Positions 33,127-42,930 of a stretch of 64,000 nucleotides of DNA are shown one piece after another. Position 1 is the stretch's first letter; every line of letters starts with the position of its first letter. Origin of the DNA: Malachius bipustulatus. Taxonomy: Eukaryota; Arthropoda; Insecta; Coleoptera; Melyridae. The notes beneath the pieces were generated by a model. That model saw only the letters and a list, made by a program, of their open reading frames with translations. It ran no database searches and was not told the origin of the DNA. A program made the translations under genes and the position numbers. The DNA lies in contig OU342638.1 in NCBI GenBank assembly GCA_910589415.1, forward strand, positions 15,912,014-15,976,013, written 5' to 3'.

Positions 33127-35707
33127 CCCTTAAATGCATGATTTTTTATTTTTTTATTTAAAAATTAGTTTTAGATCGGAAATGACTCAGAACATGATGG
33201 AAAAATAAAAAAAAAATTTTTTTTTTGAAACCTAAAATTTTATTGAAAAATTAGTGTTTGTTGCAAAAATGCAACATTGTGCAAAAATAGCAAACTCATG
33301 CTTAATTATTATGAAATAATTTGAAACAATTATTTTTTTTATTCATGCATAACGTTACGCCACATTTTTCACAATTGATGTCTGTAAAGCCTCTACAGCC
33401 TGGATATTTACATCGGGTCCTCTTCTCAGCAAAAACTGGCCAATGTCCCACTTGATCTAACCGGATATCTTTGGGTGGAACATGCTGAGCATTGCCTCTA
33501 TGTTTCTTTGCTTGAATAGCTTGTTCTAAATTCGAGCTGGGTCTACCTCTTTTCGAGGTATTTTGACTTGCAACAAGACATAAACAATGAGCAACCTCAC
33601 TTCGGAATTTTGACTGAGGAAGAATGTTTTGAGATTGTCCCTTCAAAGTCAGAACCTTCTTATGTAGTAACCAAGCATTGACCATACCTAAATCTAACAA
33701 GTGGTAGAAAATTCGTATGTACCATTTTCTACTTTTTAGAGCAATGCGGTATCTTCCTATAAAACTATCCATCAGGTCCACTCCACCCATATGGTGATTG
33801 TATTCTTTCACAACTGAAGGACAATCAACATCCACCATGCGTTTTTCTTTTTTGTCGAAACGTTTTACGGAAGTGATGGGCTCTTTTCCAGCATAAGTTG
33901 AGAGGAGCGTAACATATTTGTTGTCTTTCCAAACTAGAGATGATATGTCAATACCGTCAATTGTGGTAAGATACTCACTTGACGTGCCCCGTTTTTCTTT
34001 TTTGAGGTCCTTCTCTGAAGGCAGCTTACAATTGGGAATTCGATTGCGCCTGACGGTGCCCAGAGAATATATGCCTCTTTTAGCAAGGTACAGCATGAGC
34101 TCTAGAGATGTATAATAATTGTCAAAGTACAGTCTATAATTTTGCATTGTAGGAATAATACGAGCTAAACGGACGACAATATTAGCAGAAGCACCAATAT
34201 CTGGCTCATTAGCTGGTCTCGTTTGTAAGTTCTCCTGACCAGAATAAATTTCAAAATGGTACGCAAATCCTGACACTCCAGCCAATACATATAATTTGAA
34301 GCCCCACTTATGAGGCTTCATTGGGAGATATTGCTTCATAAAGTGTTTCACTTTAGTAGCACACATCTGTTCATCAACTGCGAGAAACTGTTCCAAGGGA
34401 ATGCTACGAAATGTTTCGTTCAGATGGTCTATTAGGGGTCTTAGTTTGTGTAGCCGGTCGTGATCTGGATTTTCACGAGGTAAATGCTTCGAGTTATCAT
34501 TGAAGTGTATATATCGCCGTATCTTCTCGAATTTGTTTACAGGCATCACATTCCTTATAGGATCGTATCCTAAATCCACACTCCAGTATGCCCTTACACT
34601 TGGAAGATGAACTAACGACATGTAGAAGCAGATACCCATGTACTGTTTTATATCCTCCGCAGAAATGTGAGCACTGTTGTTTGGGTTCTGTTGTGTTGCA
34701 TATAAACTTGATTCTTCTGCAATTCTGTCAATGAGTTCGTTGGAGAAAAAATATTTAAAAAAGCTATATGGAGTGTCTAGATACATGCAATCAGGCGGTA
34801 ATTGATTATTGCCATGAAATTCTAATTGTAGATCATTTAGATGTAAACCTCGATGTCTCCATAGCACGTCCCTCTTCGGCAAACTCTTGTTTTTTCTAGA
34901 AGTATTCTTTCTCGTAGTTTCTTCATTATCGTTTAAGTTAGCATTATCATTTTCTGTATTGTTTTCTCCACTTTCTTTATTCTTTTCCTCATTATCTTCA
35001 GTGTTGTTTTCATTTTCATCCTCAGATGATAGGTTTTCTAAAAGGTCTTCTGATGTAAAATATTCAATAGGATTAGGCGAGTCGGGTAAATATGTTGGGT
35101 CAGCTACACTATCTGTATCTGAAAAATCTAATCCGTCTTCACTTTCTGACCAATTGACAGTTTCCGCAAAATTTTCTGCAAGCTCTGCTAACTCCTTGCT
35201 GGTCAACGGCCGCTTCCTAACACTGCTTCCGTCCATGTGGATTACAAATTTCCGTTCTCCAAATGCACAATGTTGCAAATCTACAACACCATTAAAAAGT
35301 CAAAATTATGTAAATGTGCATGGTGTTGCATATTTACAACAGCGGTAATTTAACAAAAATACAAAGAAATTCAAATTTTTGCTCAATCTACATCAAATAC
35401 ATAGTAACTACATACCTTTGTACACACGGACACAGTCTTCGAATTCAATTTATCACAAGAATAAGCAAGATATAACGACTTTTGTTTTAACTATAAGCAC
35501 ACCGGGTAACTTTCATAACCAACTAACCAATAAACCAAACACAATGCCTGACACGTCTGCCATCTATGATACAAAACCTTAAACTTACGTTAAACAGAGT
35601 GTCATGAATCTGCAACAGTATGCAGTTACTTACTATTTCATTTTTAAAGCAACTTTATATAGATGAAATTTGGTCGTTGCAAATTTGCAACCTTATGCAT
35701 TTAAGGG
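33127..35707 (-). mobile_element. piggyBac element E, with CTAA duplication
   Basis: Ends CCCTTAAATGCATGA and, read inward, CCCTTAAATGCATAA, flanked by CTAA at 33123-33126 and 35708-35711. Alignment with the C/D ends (TTAA then CCCCTTAGTGCA) supports CTAA as the duplicated site. Four subterminal copies of a GTTGCAAATTTGCAAC-type palindrome are present (33260, 35272, 35325, 35676). Inserted in H2 between its two genes. Confidence 0.88.
33302..35236 (-). CDS. piggyBac E transposase, intact 644-aa frame
   Basis: ATG at 35236 (MDGSSVRKRPLTSKELAELA); a longer frame upstream lacks an ATG. Layout: long acidic and Asn/Glu-rich N-terminus (residues 20-110), basic NTSRKNKSLPKR, core domain, catalytic Asp in LAVDEQMCATK (about D288), LYFDNYYTSLE (about D372) and MGGVDLMDSF (about D487), then SRKWYIRIFYHLLDLGMVNA. 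A C-terminal Cys-rich domain (CKYPGCRGFTDINCEKCGVTLC) follows. Conserved GTVRRNR is present. No stop or frameshift is seen, so this is a second potentially competent piggyBac transposase. Confidence 0.92.
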   Translation of the reverse strand: MDGSSVRKRPLTSKELAELAENFAETVNWSESEDGLDFSDTDSVADPTYLPDSPNPIEYFTSEDLLENLSSEDENENNTEDNEEKNKESGENNTENDNANLNDNEETTRKNTSRKNKSLPKRDVLWRHRGLHLNDLQLEFHGNNQLPPDCMYLDTPYSFFKYFFSNELIDRIAEESSLYATQQNPNNSAHISAEDIKQYMGICFYMSLVHLPSVRAYWSVDLGYDPIRNVMPVNKFEKIRRYIHFNDNSKHLPRENPDHDRLHKLRPLIDHLNETFRSIPLEQFLAVDEQMCATKVKHFMKQYLPMKPHKWGFKLYVLAGVSGFAYHFEIYSGQENLQTRPANEPDIGASANIVVRLARIIPTMQNYRLYFDNYYTSLELMLYLAKRGIYSLGTVRRNRIPNCKLPSEKDLKKEKRGTSSEYLTTIDGIDISSLVWKDNKYVTLLSTYAGKEPITSVKRFDKKEKRMVDVDCPSVVKEYNHHMGGVDLMDSFIGRYRIALKSRKWYIRIFYHLLDLGMVNAWLLHKKVLTLKGQSQNILPQSKFRSEVAHCLCLVASQNTSKRGRPSSNLEQAIQAKKHRGNAQHVPPKDIRLDQVGHWPVFAEKRTRCKYPGCRGFTDINCEKCGVTLCMNKKNNCFKLFHNN

Positions 35708-35953
35708 CTAATGTCTTTTATAAAGAATTAACTAGAAAATAAGGTACCTATTTATTAAATGTGATATCTTTTAATTTTTTTAGGTAATTATAAATCTTTT
35801 GTTATAGAATATAAATAATTAATTATTCTTGTGGAAACATATTGTAAATAAAACTTTAATTTTTTTAGAGAAACGTAATTACGTCTTTGTTTCAAAAATC
35901 CCAAATAAAAACAGAAAGAGTAAATATCATTATTTATTGATGCAAAATTTAAT

Positions 35954-37596
35954 TTATACAAATGACATCATCTTTCTTTTTTTAAATTCAATATCGAGTT
36001 CCAGCTCTTTAATTTTCATATCGCTTTCTTTCCTCATCAGCTCCATTTTTAGGTCATGCTCTGCTTGAGCATGCTTCATTTGCAGATCGACCAGGTCAAT
36101 TTTTTTTCTCGCCAGTTCCGTCCATGCCTCATTGCTAACGTTTTTCGCTTTAGCCTGAAACAATAAATAGGAATAGTTTTATGATTTGTTCCTACAATAT
36201 ACTATGACCTCATACCTTTTTCTTATTACTTGTTACTAATGCAGCAGACTTCCTTTTTCGCAAAACGTCCCAGTCGTTTGACAGACCTTTATTAGGAGTA
36301 ACAATAGTTTCCACAAACTGCTCCTCAGGTATAATAGGCGCAGGATCTTCCAAACAGGAATCGTCCTTGCAATTGTCATCTTCACATGACAATGAATCAT
36401 ATACAACTAAATAAAATAGAAATATATTAGGTTTAAATACTTTATAACAATTATGGGTAATCCTGTGGTTTGGTCTTGCAAAACACCCCTCACATGCCCA
36501 TTCCACTTTTTCCACTCGCGTCGCTCACAGGGTTGCTGCATTAAATCAGGTCTTTGGTCAGGGTAGGTTTTTTTTTCATTTAAATGTCCCTAAAAGTAAA
36601 AAAAAAAACTACCCTGACCAAAGACCTGATTGGTGAATATCTAGATGAGCGGCATGGGTATAGGGCGAAATGGCTTATACTATCGGATAGCTCGTGTCTC
36701 TAGGAGTATCAAGGTACCATTGCATTTTTGCGCCGGCAAGTAATAGTCGAGATATAAGGCCTTAAAGTTTCATCCTTGCCCTAATACGTGTATTCGAACA
36801 TTATACGCGCGAACAGGCAGTTCGCTTATCCGTCGGAAACACGACGATAGAGCGTTTTCTGTTCGAGCGCAATCATATGACGAATACACGTATTAGGGCA
36901 AGGATGACACTTTAAGGCCTTATATCTCGACTATTACTTGCCGGCGCAAAAATTCAATGGTACCTTGATACTCCTAGAGACACGAGCTATCCGATAGTAT
37001 AAGCCATTTCGCCCTATACCCATGCCGCTCATCTAGATATTCACCACCTGATTTAATGCAGCAACACTGTGACTGCTGTGAGAGACGCGAGTGGAAAAAG
37101 TGGAATGGGCATGTGAGGGGTGTTTTGGAAGACTAAACAACAGGATAACCCAATTATGGATATTGAAATTACCATGAATTGTCTCAACATCCGTATGCGT
37201 AGAATCAGCATCGTTATCAAACTCTGATGGCATGCCATCCAGTTGTTTTCCAACCAGATCTCTGACCTTCGCTTCGACTGGATCTATTTTTATTGTTTCA
37301 CCTTGCCCCCCGCCAGTTAGCCGAAATGTTTCCTTTTCTAATGAGAATTTCTTTTTTGTTGTTTTCTTCAGATTCTCATATTTATTTTTCAGAGTTTTCT
37401 CATCTCTGAAGCCATTTGTCGAGATCGAATTGAAAACGTCGCGAATCTCTTCCCAAGCTGCCTTTTTTAGCTTACTGGTGACTGCGTTCGTTTTTTTGTT
37501 TTCTATGATGTGTTTAAATTGTTTCACACAGTCCACCAGTATTTCAATTCCTTCCATTGAAAAGTTAGTGTTTCTTTTAACTTGCGTAATTTCCAT
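35954..37596 (-). CDS. Myb/SANT-like Harbinger partner protein, three exons
   Basis: Exon 1 37596-37173, intron 37172-36407, exon 2 36406-36216, intron 36215-36155, exon 3 36154-35954; 271 aa. Splice phases agree: VETIH-V-VYDSLSCE, then NKKK-AKAKNVSNEAW. The N-terminus (NTNFSMEGIEILVDCVKQFK, AAWEEIRDVFNSISTNGFRD, KNKYENLKKTTKKK) is a SANT/MADF-like DNA-binding domain. The C-terminus (LVDLQMKHAQAEHDLKMELM) is a charged helix. In PIF/Harbinger systems such proteins guide the transposase to ends and nucleus. Intron 1 is about 700 bp longer than it would be without a foldback inside it. Confidence 0.85.
36456..37150. mobile_element. foldback element in SANT intron 1 (8-bp duplication)
   Basis: Ends GGTAATCCTGTGG and, read inward, GGTTATCCTGTTG, flanked by CAATTATG at 36448-36455 and 37151-37158. 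Arms of about 120 bp include CACCCCTCACATGCCCATTC and TGCTGCATTAAATCAGGTC, with a 10-bp length difference between arms. A second foldback sits in the right arm. Eight-base duplications fit hAT-, P- or Merlin-type integration; the GG start makes hAT unlikely. Confidence 0.8.
36632..37045. mobile_element. inner foldback (8-bp duplication)
   Basis: Ends GGTGAATATCTAGATGAGCG and its exact complement, flanked by ACCTGATT at 36624-36631 and 37046-37053. Arms of about 200 bp are near-perfect (ATGGGTATAGGGCGAAATGG, TAATAGTCGAGATATAAGGC). The centre is a more GC-rich unpaired stretch around 36790-36870. It splits the outer foldback's right arm. Confidence 0.85.
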
Positions 37597-38085
37597 TATT
37601 GATTAGTATAATTCTACACTATAAATTAACAATTAACTACAGTCTACACTATTAGCACTCGTCACAAGAAAAGAGCGATGTGTATCTTACCATAAGGTAT
37701 TTTTGCAGGTTAAGAAAATCAGACTTGACGCTGTGACACTGAACTTTGACATGATGATTTGGCATTTGACAGTCTCATAGTACAATAAAGGTAGTCGCAC
37801 ACTCAAAATTGTAACATAAACGTAGTTTAGCTAAACTCAGTTCAAAGTTGGATTGAAAAAGCCAAACTAACTTGAACTCGGTTTAAATGTTAAACTCCGC
37901 TTAACTAAACTTAAGTTTAAACCACTATTTAAAAAACGGCCCTAAGACATGCAGTCTAACGGATAAACTCGGTTTAGATTGACACGGAACACAAAAACTT
38001 TAGCCGGCCGAGTTAACTCGGGTAAGCGGAAATAATTCAACCTACTGAGACCGAGTTAACTCGGTTGAGTGCGTTAAGAGGTTAA

Positions 38086-38290
38086 TTAGAAACTTTCTTC
38101 TTGTACCGCTTAACTTTCTGATCCAAAACAGTAATTCTTCGGGACTTGACTTTATTTTTTACTACTTCACGGAACAGTTGTCTTCGAAGCGTCTTTTTTC
38201 TAGGAGTTTCGTTTTCTTCCTTATGTAGATTTGGATTCGGACTGAGATCTGAAGTAGAAGGAATTGCTGCAGCTGTTTGTTGGAATGGTC
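38086..38290 (-). pseudogene. P2 transposase, N-terminal continuation
   Basis: The minus strand reads SPNPNLHKEENETPRKKTLR followed by RRQLFREVVKNKVKSRRI and a lysine-rich end at the piggyBac D junction. This is the coiled-coil/leucine-zipper stretch that follows THAP in P transposases, and it continues P2 across the TTAA at 26251. A frame slip lies near the junction. The THAP domain itself is not found further right, because a hAT fragment replaces it. Confidence 0.6.
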
Positions 38291-38800
38291 TTTTCTAATT
38301 TAATTTCCTGTTCAATAGAAATAATTGCCAAGTCGCTTAACCGTTCTTGAGTCATTGTTGACCTCAGATAGTTTTTGATAATTTTCAATTTAGAAAAACT
38401 TCTTTCTCCTGTTGCGACTGACACTGCTAAAGTAAGGAAAATTCTCAAAGCGGTGAAGATATTTGGAAATGATGACTAATTTATTTTTAACTATGTAGGT
38501 AATTCAAATTTGTCAATGGGTCTTTACTGTCAGTTTTTATAATTTTGAATGAAAGCATCTCCATTGAATAAATCAAATTGTCTTTTGAAACAGTGTTTTT
38601 TTAATTAAAAGTGACATGTCCAATTACAACATCTTTTACGGAATTCTTCATCAGTTAGTTGATGAAATTCTCCAAGAAATTCAAATAAACTATTGCACTC
38701 TTTCAAGTTATCAAATCTTTCCTGTATTGCAGTGAAAGTTGCATCTATAATCGCTAGATAGAACTCCACTTTGAATTATTACAAGAGTTCGTAGTTTTAT
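38290..38800 (-). pseudogene. hAT transposase C-terminal fragment
   Basis: From about 38790: EFYLAIIDATFTAIQERFDN, LFEFLGEFHQLTDEEF, then after decay FLTLAVSVATGERSFSKLKI and NYLRSTMTQERLSDLAIISI, the hAT dimerisation domain (ERSFS/LK-x-x-LRS). Typical of ZMYM/52K-repressor-like hAT proteins. Broken between the two segments. Joins the P2 sequence at about 38290. Confidence 0.7.
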
Positions 38801-39059
38801 TTTTACATACTTAACATTTTCTTCTGGCTTGTTGTGTAAGAATAATATATATTATGTCTTATACTATAAATAACAACTATGTTTTCGAGGAGCACTTCTT
38901 GTCACAGCAACAGTCGGTGGTCGAACATGGTGAGTTCTGAGACTTTGTTCTCTGGTGGGAGTATTTCTAGTACAGTTTTCATTAAGGTTCTCAAGGTTTT
39001 CCCCTTCTTCGGGACATCAGTTTCTTACAACATTAATAATATAATTAAAATGTTTGTTA

Positions 39060-39311
39060 TTAATTAAAATTAAACATATCATCTTGATTTGACAATAAAT
39101 CGTCTATTTTTGATTTATCTGTGCTAGGCACTGATAAAATGCTTAATGGCTCTTGAGATGTGCAATTAGCCGAAGATGATGTTGCAATTTCGGCATGCAA
39201 CAACAATCTTTTATATGCACCTTGAAATTGCACAGCTGCGGGGTGATTTGAAAAACCTCCTCTGGATTGTAGGTCAATAGAGAAGCACCTTTGAGAGGTT
39301 AGGGTCCTCAA
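39060..39311 (-). pseudogene. third P/THAP9-like fragment (C-terminal)
   Basis: SRGGFSNHPAAVQFQGAYKR and LLLHAEIATSSSANCTSQEP followed by ILSVPSTDKSKIDDLLSNQD match the late RNase-H/C-terminal region of P-type transposases. P2 has the equivalent RSKGNWNNNPTARQFTSAYK at 24400, so this is a separate copy. Only about 80 codons remain. Confidence 0.65.
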
Positions 39312-39404
39312 CCAACATCTCCTGATATGTCATTTGAGACAACTCAGGCAGTATGTTGTGCGAAATGTAACTTCACGGACACTCATATTGGCTGAAAAGA
39401 CACT

Positions 39405-39570
39405 GTCTGCAAAGGGGGACCCGGAGGTCAGCTTCTGCTGGGACGCGTCATGGTCTGCGTGCCTAAGGGGTGGGGGGGGGGGGGGCCGCCGCTGGAGCTG
39501 GGCGTCTCGGGCCTCGAGCAGCGTTTGGGGCTCGACGCGGGGATGGTGCCTCTTGGGCGGCGTCGGGGTT
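39405..39570. other. GC-rich island with long G run
   Basis: About 165 bp of markedly GC-rich sequence, including a run of fourteen G near 39472-39485 and several GGGG/CCTCGAGC motifs, in a region otherwise strongly AT-rich. No recognised family. Frames are open on the plus strand but show no known motif; the bias alone could explain that. Confidence 0.6.
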
Positions 39571-39830
39571 CTGCCTATTTTCAGGGCTATCTCTGTAGAG
39601 CCTTCTGCCTTGATTGCGATATTTTTATTTGTTTCTAATGCGTATCTAAAGTTCTTACAATATGTATAAACGTACGTGCCTTGGTAGATATTTGGTTTAA
39701 TGTATTAATAAGTTAATAAATTTTGTTTCCAATTTTACTTCATTTCTTAATTATTATTTACACTTGCAAATTATACGGCACATTATCAGTCTGAAAATAT
39801 TCAACATAACTTTAATAACGCAGTCTTATG

Positions 39831-42574
39831 ACTCATGTGAAGTTGGCGCCCGAAAGTTGGAAAATCGTAATTTTTCTTAGAGTTCTGGGAAGACTACGCA
39901 TAGTTCTGGAGTTCTCCAAAAAATATCCAATAGTTCTGGCTTAATACGCCCAAAAATTCATCATAAAAAATTTCGGCGCTAACTTCACGCGGCGCCCACT
40001 TTTTCGCAAAAAAGAGTTCTGGATCGGTTTTCTAATAAATTATCAAGAGTTCTCGAGTTCCTGAAAATATTATCAATAGTTCTGGTGTATTAAGCCCAAA
40101 AAACGACTCCAAACAGTATGGCGCCGATACTACGCCGGGAATGGGATTTAATTTTTTTTGGATTTCGACGGTTCTGAAAGAAGTTCTGAATAGCGCCAGA
40201 AGAGTTCTAGAGATTATCCAAATAAAACTCCTCGCTAAAATCATTCGTCTTCGATTTAAAGCGAATCACAAGTTCCGTTTCCGAGGACTTTGAAAAATTT
40301 TTTTAATATGATTTTTTTTCTTTATTTCGACGGTTCTGAATAGCGCCAGAAGAGTTCTAGATTATCCAAATAAAACTCCTCGCTAAAATTATTCGTCTTC
40401 GATTTAAAGCGAAACACAAGTTCATTTTCCGAAGACTTTGAAAAAAAAATGATTTTGATTTTTTTCTTTCGTTTTTTTCGACAGTTCTGAAAGGAGTTCT
40501 GAATAGCGCCAGAGCAGTTCTAGAGATTATTCAAATAAAACTCCTCGTTAAAATCATTCGCCTTCAATTTATTAAAGTGAAAAACAAGTTCCGTTTCCGA
40601 GGACTTTGGAATTTTTTGAATTATGATTTTTTTCATCGGCAGTTCTGAAAGGAGTTCTGAATAGCGCCGGAAGAGTTTCGCAAATAATCCAAAATAAATA
40701 CCAATAAAAGAAATTTGAAGGGTTTTTTCAACATTTTATTTTATATAATGAACACATGTTTGTTAATATTAATCTAATTATATACAAGGTTGTAACTTTT
40801 CTGTTGTTTACCAGAGGGGTGATGAAACGAAAAAATATGCAAACGGAATCAGGACTTGAAAAATAAAAAAACGGAGAAACCTCTTGTGGTGGCTACAAGA
40901 AAAAAGTTCCCTGTCGCTCAAAATTAAACTAAATAGAAATGTTCTGGTTAAATAAATGCAAAAAATTCTTTAGTTTAAGTTAAAAATTTATAACACGACA
41001 TGGAATAAAAAAGAAATTGTATCAGATAACAAAGGAAAAGCTTTAACAAATAGATGTAAAACAATATAACATCAATATTAAAATAAAAATAAAAAATCAG
41101 CTTTCTATAAAACGATTTTAAAATTATAATCTGTTCAATAACATCAATTTGAAATAAGTAATAAATAATATAATAATAATTAATATACTATAATAACAAT
41201 TCGATAATCTCTAGAACTCTTCTGGCGCTATTCAGAACTTCTTTCAGAACTGTCGAAATAAAGAAAGAAAAAAATCATATTAAATTTTTTTTCAAAGTCC
41301 TCGGAAACGGAACTTGTTTTTCGCTTTAAATCGAAGACGAATGATTTTAGCGAGAAGTTTTATTCGGATAATCTCTAGAACTCTTCTGGCGCTATTCAGA
41401 ACTCCTTTCAGAACTGTCGAAATAAAGAAAGAAAAAAATCATATTAAAATTTTTTTTCAAAGTCCTCGGAAACGGAACTTGTTTTTCGCTTTAAATCGAA
41501 GACGAATGATTTTAGCGAGAAGTTTTATTCGGATAATCTCTAGAACTCTTCTGGCGCTATTCAGAACTCCTTTCAGAACTGTCGAAATAAAGAAAGAAAA
41601 AAATCATATTAAATTTTTTTTCAAAGTCCTCGGAAACGGAACTTGTTTTTCGCTTTAAATCGAAGACGAATGATTTTAGCGAGAAGTTTTATTCGGATAA
41701 TCTCTAGAACTCTTCTGGCGCTATTCAGAACTCCTTTCAGAACTGTCGAAATAAAGAAAGAAAAAAATCATATTAAAATTTTTTTTCAAAGTCCTCGGAA
41801 ACGGAACTTGTTTTTCGCTTTAAATCGAAGACGAATGATTTTAGCGAGAAGTTTTATTCGGATAATCTCTAGAACTCTTCTGGCGCTATTCAGAACTCCT
41901 TTCAGAACTGTCGAAATAAAGAAAGAAAAAAATCATATTAAATTTTTTTTCAGTCCTCGGAAACGGAACTTGTTTTTCGCTTTAAATCGAAGACGAATGA
42001 TTTTAGCGAGAAGTTTTATTCGGATAATCTCTAGAACTCTTCTGGCGCTATTCAGAACTCCTTTCAGAACTGTCGAAATAAAGAAAGAAAAAAATCATAT
42101 TAAATTTTTTTTCAAAGTCCTCGGAAACGGAACTTGTTTTTCGCTTTAAATCGAAGACGAATGATTTTAGCGAGAAGTTTTATTTGGATAATCTCTAGAA
42201 CTCTTCTGGCGCTATTCAGAACTCCTTTCAGAACTGTCGAAATCCAAAAAAAATATAATCCCATTCCCGTCGCAGTATCGGCGGCATACTGTTTGGAGTC
42301 GTTTTTTGGGCTTAATACACCAGAACTATTGATAATATTTTAAGGAACTCGAGAACTCTTGATAATTTATTAGAAAACCGATCCAGAACTCTTTTTTACG
42401 AAAAAGTGGGCGCCGCGTGAAGTTAGCGCCGAAATTTTTTATGATGAATTTTTGGGTGTATTAAACCAGAACTATTGAATATTTTTTGGAGAACTCCAGA
42501 ACTATACGTAGTCTTCTCAGAACTCTAAGAAAAATTACGATTTTCCAACTTTCGGGCGCCAACTTCACATGAGT
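39831..42574. mobile_element. large Foldback-type element, 9-bp duplication
   Basis: Ends ACTCATGTGAAGTTGGCGCC and, read inward from 42574, ACTCATGTGAAGTTGGCGCC, flanked by AGTCTTATG at 39822-39830 and 42575-42583. Arms of about 0.9 kb (left) and 1.35 kb (right) contain repeated about 164-bp units. The 0.5-kb middle (40720-41200) is AT-rich without clear coding. This architecture and the 9-bp duplication resemble Drosophila FB-type foldbacks and MULE-like elements. It has no transposase of its own. Confidence 0.9.
41209..42250. repeat. tandem array of about 164-bp units (right arm)
   Basis: Seven near-identical units, each starting near TCTCTAGAACTCTTCTGGCG (about 41209, 41372, 41537, 41700, 41864, 42027, 42191). 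The left arm has four more diverged units in inverse orientation (about 40193, 40345, 40507, 40670). The frames that run through the units arise from the repeat and are not genes. Confidence 0.9.
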
Positions 42575-42930
42575 AGTCTTATGGCCCATTATCTATTTGA
42601 CGACCTCTGTAATATTTTCCTTGCGCTCTTGCATGACCCATTTATAAGTTGATGTATTTCTGAATTACATTATTATTTATTCTTATATACAACATTATTC
42701 TAACAACAACCATTTGCAAATTACACCAAATATTGTTATTTCACAAGATGTTAGTAATAAATAACAGATATGACAACGCTGCACAACATGATCATTGTTG
42801 TCAGCTCTATGAATCTGTCAGTTTAGTGAATTTAACTGGACATGAAGTGTCATTTTTGGTCAATTTTACGATATTTCAAACTCAATTTTCTCGATATTTT
42901 ATGAACAGTCCGCAATTTTTTTTCCAGGTA

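Larger units (their letters stand above)
31478..37942 (+). mobile_element. PIF-Harbinger element H2 (two genes, nested insertions)
   Basis: Ends GGGCCGTTTTTTCAATCATA and, read inward, GGGCCGTTTTTTAAATAGTG; duplication TAA at 31475-31477 and 37943-37945. The same site in piggyBac C (GAGAATAAGACATGC near 10517) is uninterrupted with a single TAA, which proves the boundaries. It carries a plus-strand DDE transposase and a minus-strand Myb/SANT gene, both open after splicing. It also hosts piggyBac E and a nested foldback. Subterminal GTTTAAAC repeats are present. Confidence 0.95.

Noticed and set aside
34887..35348. Plus-strand Ser/Leu-rich 153-codon frame
   Set aside because: Antisense to the acidic N-terminus of piggyBac E; a Glu/Asp/Asn-rich coding strand gives Ser/Phe/Leu-rich shadows.
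33127..35707. Reading piggyBac E as TTAA-flanked with ends starting ATGCAT
   Set aside because: This would leave matching CCC/GGG and direct CTAA repeats outside as coincidences, and would not align with the ends of the C/D family.
36534..37070. A separate hAT MITE starting CAGGGTTGCTGC between the two foldbacks
   Set aside because: Its flanks are themselves inverted copies, and the apparent ends fall at a 10-bp length difference between arms. One outer foldback explains the data better.
41209..42250. Regular repeats that might suggest a CRISPR array
   Set aside because: Units are about 164 bp, contiguous, without unique spacers, and lie in inverted arms of a eukaryotic foldback.
41314..42343. 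Several long plus-strand frames with repeated ALNRRRMILARSFIRI-type peptides
   Set aside because: They arise because the roughly 164-bp repeat unit has few stops in this frame. There is no known domain, and the frame changes with unit length.
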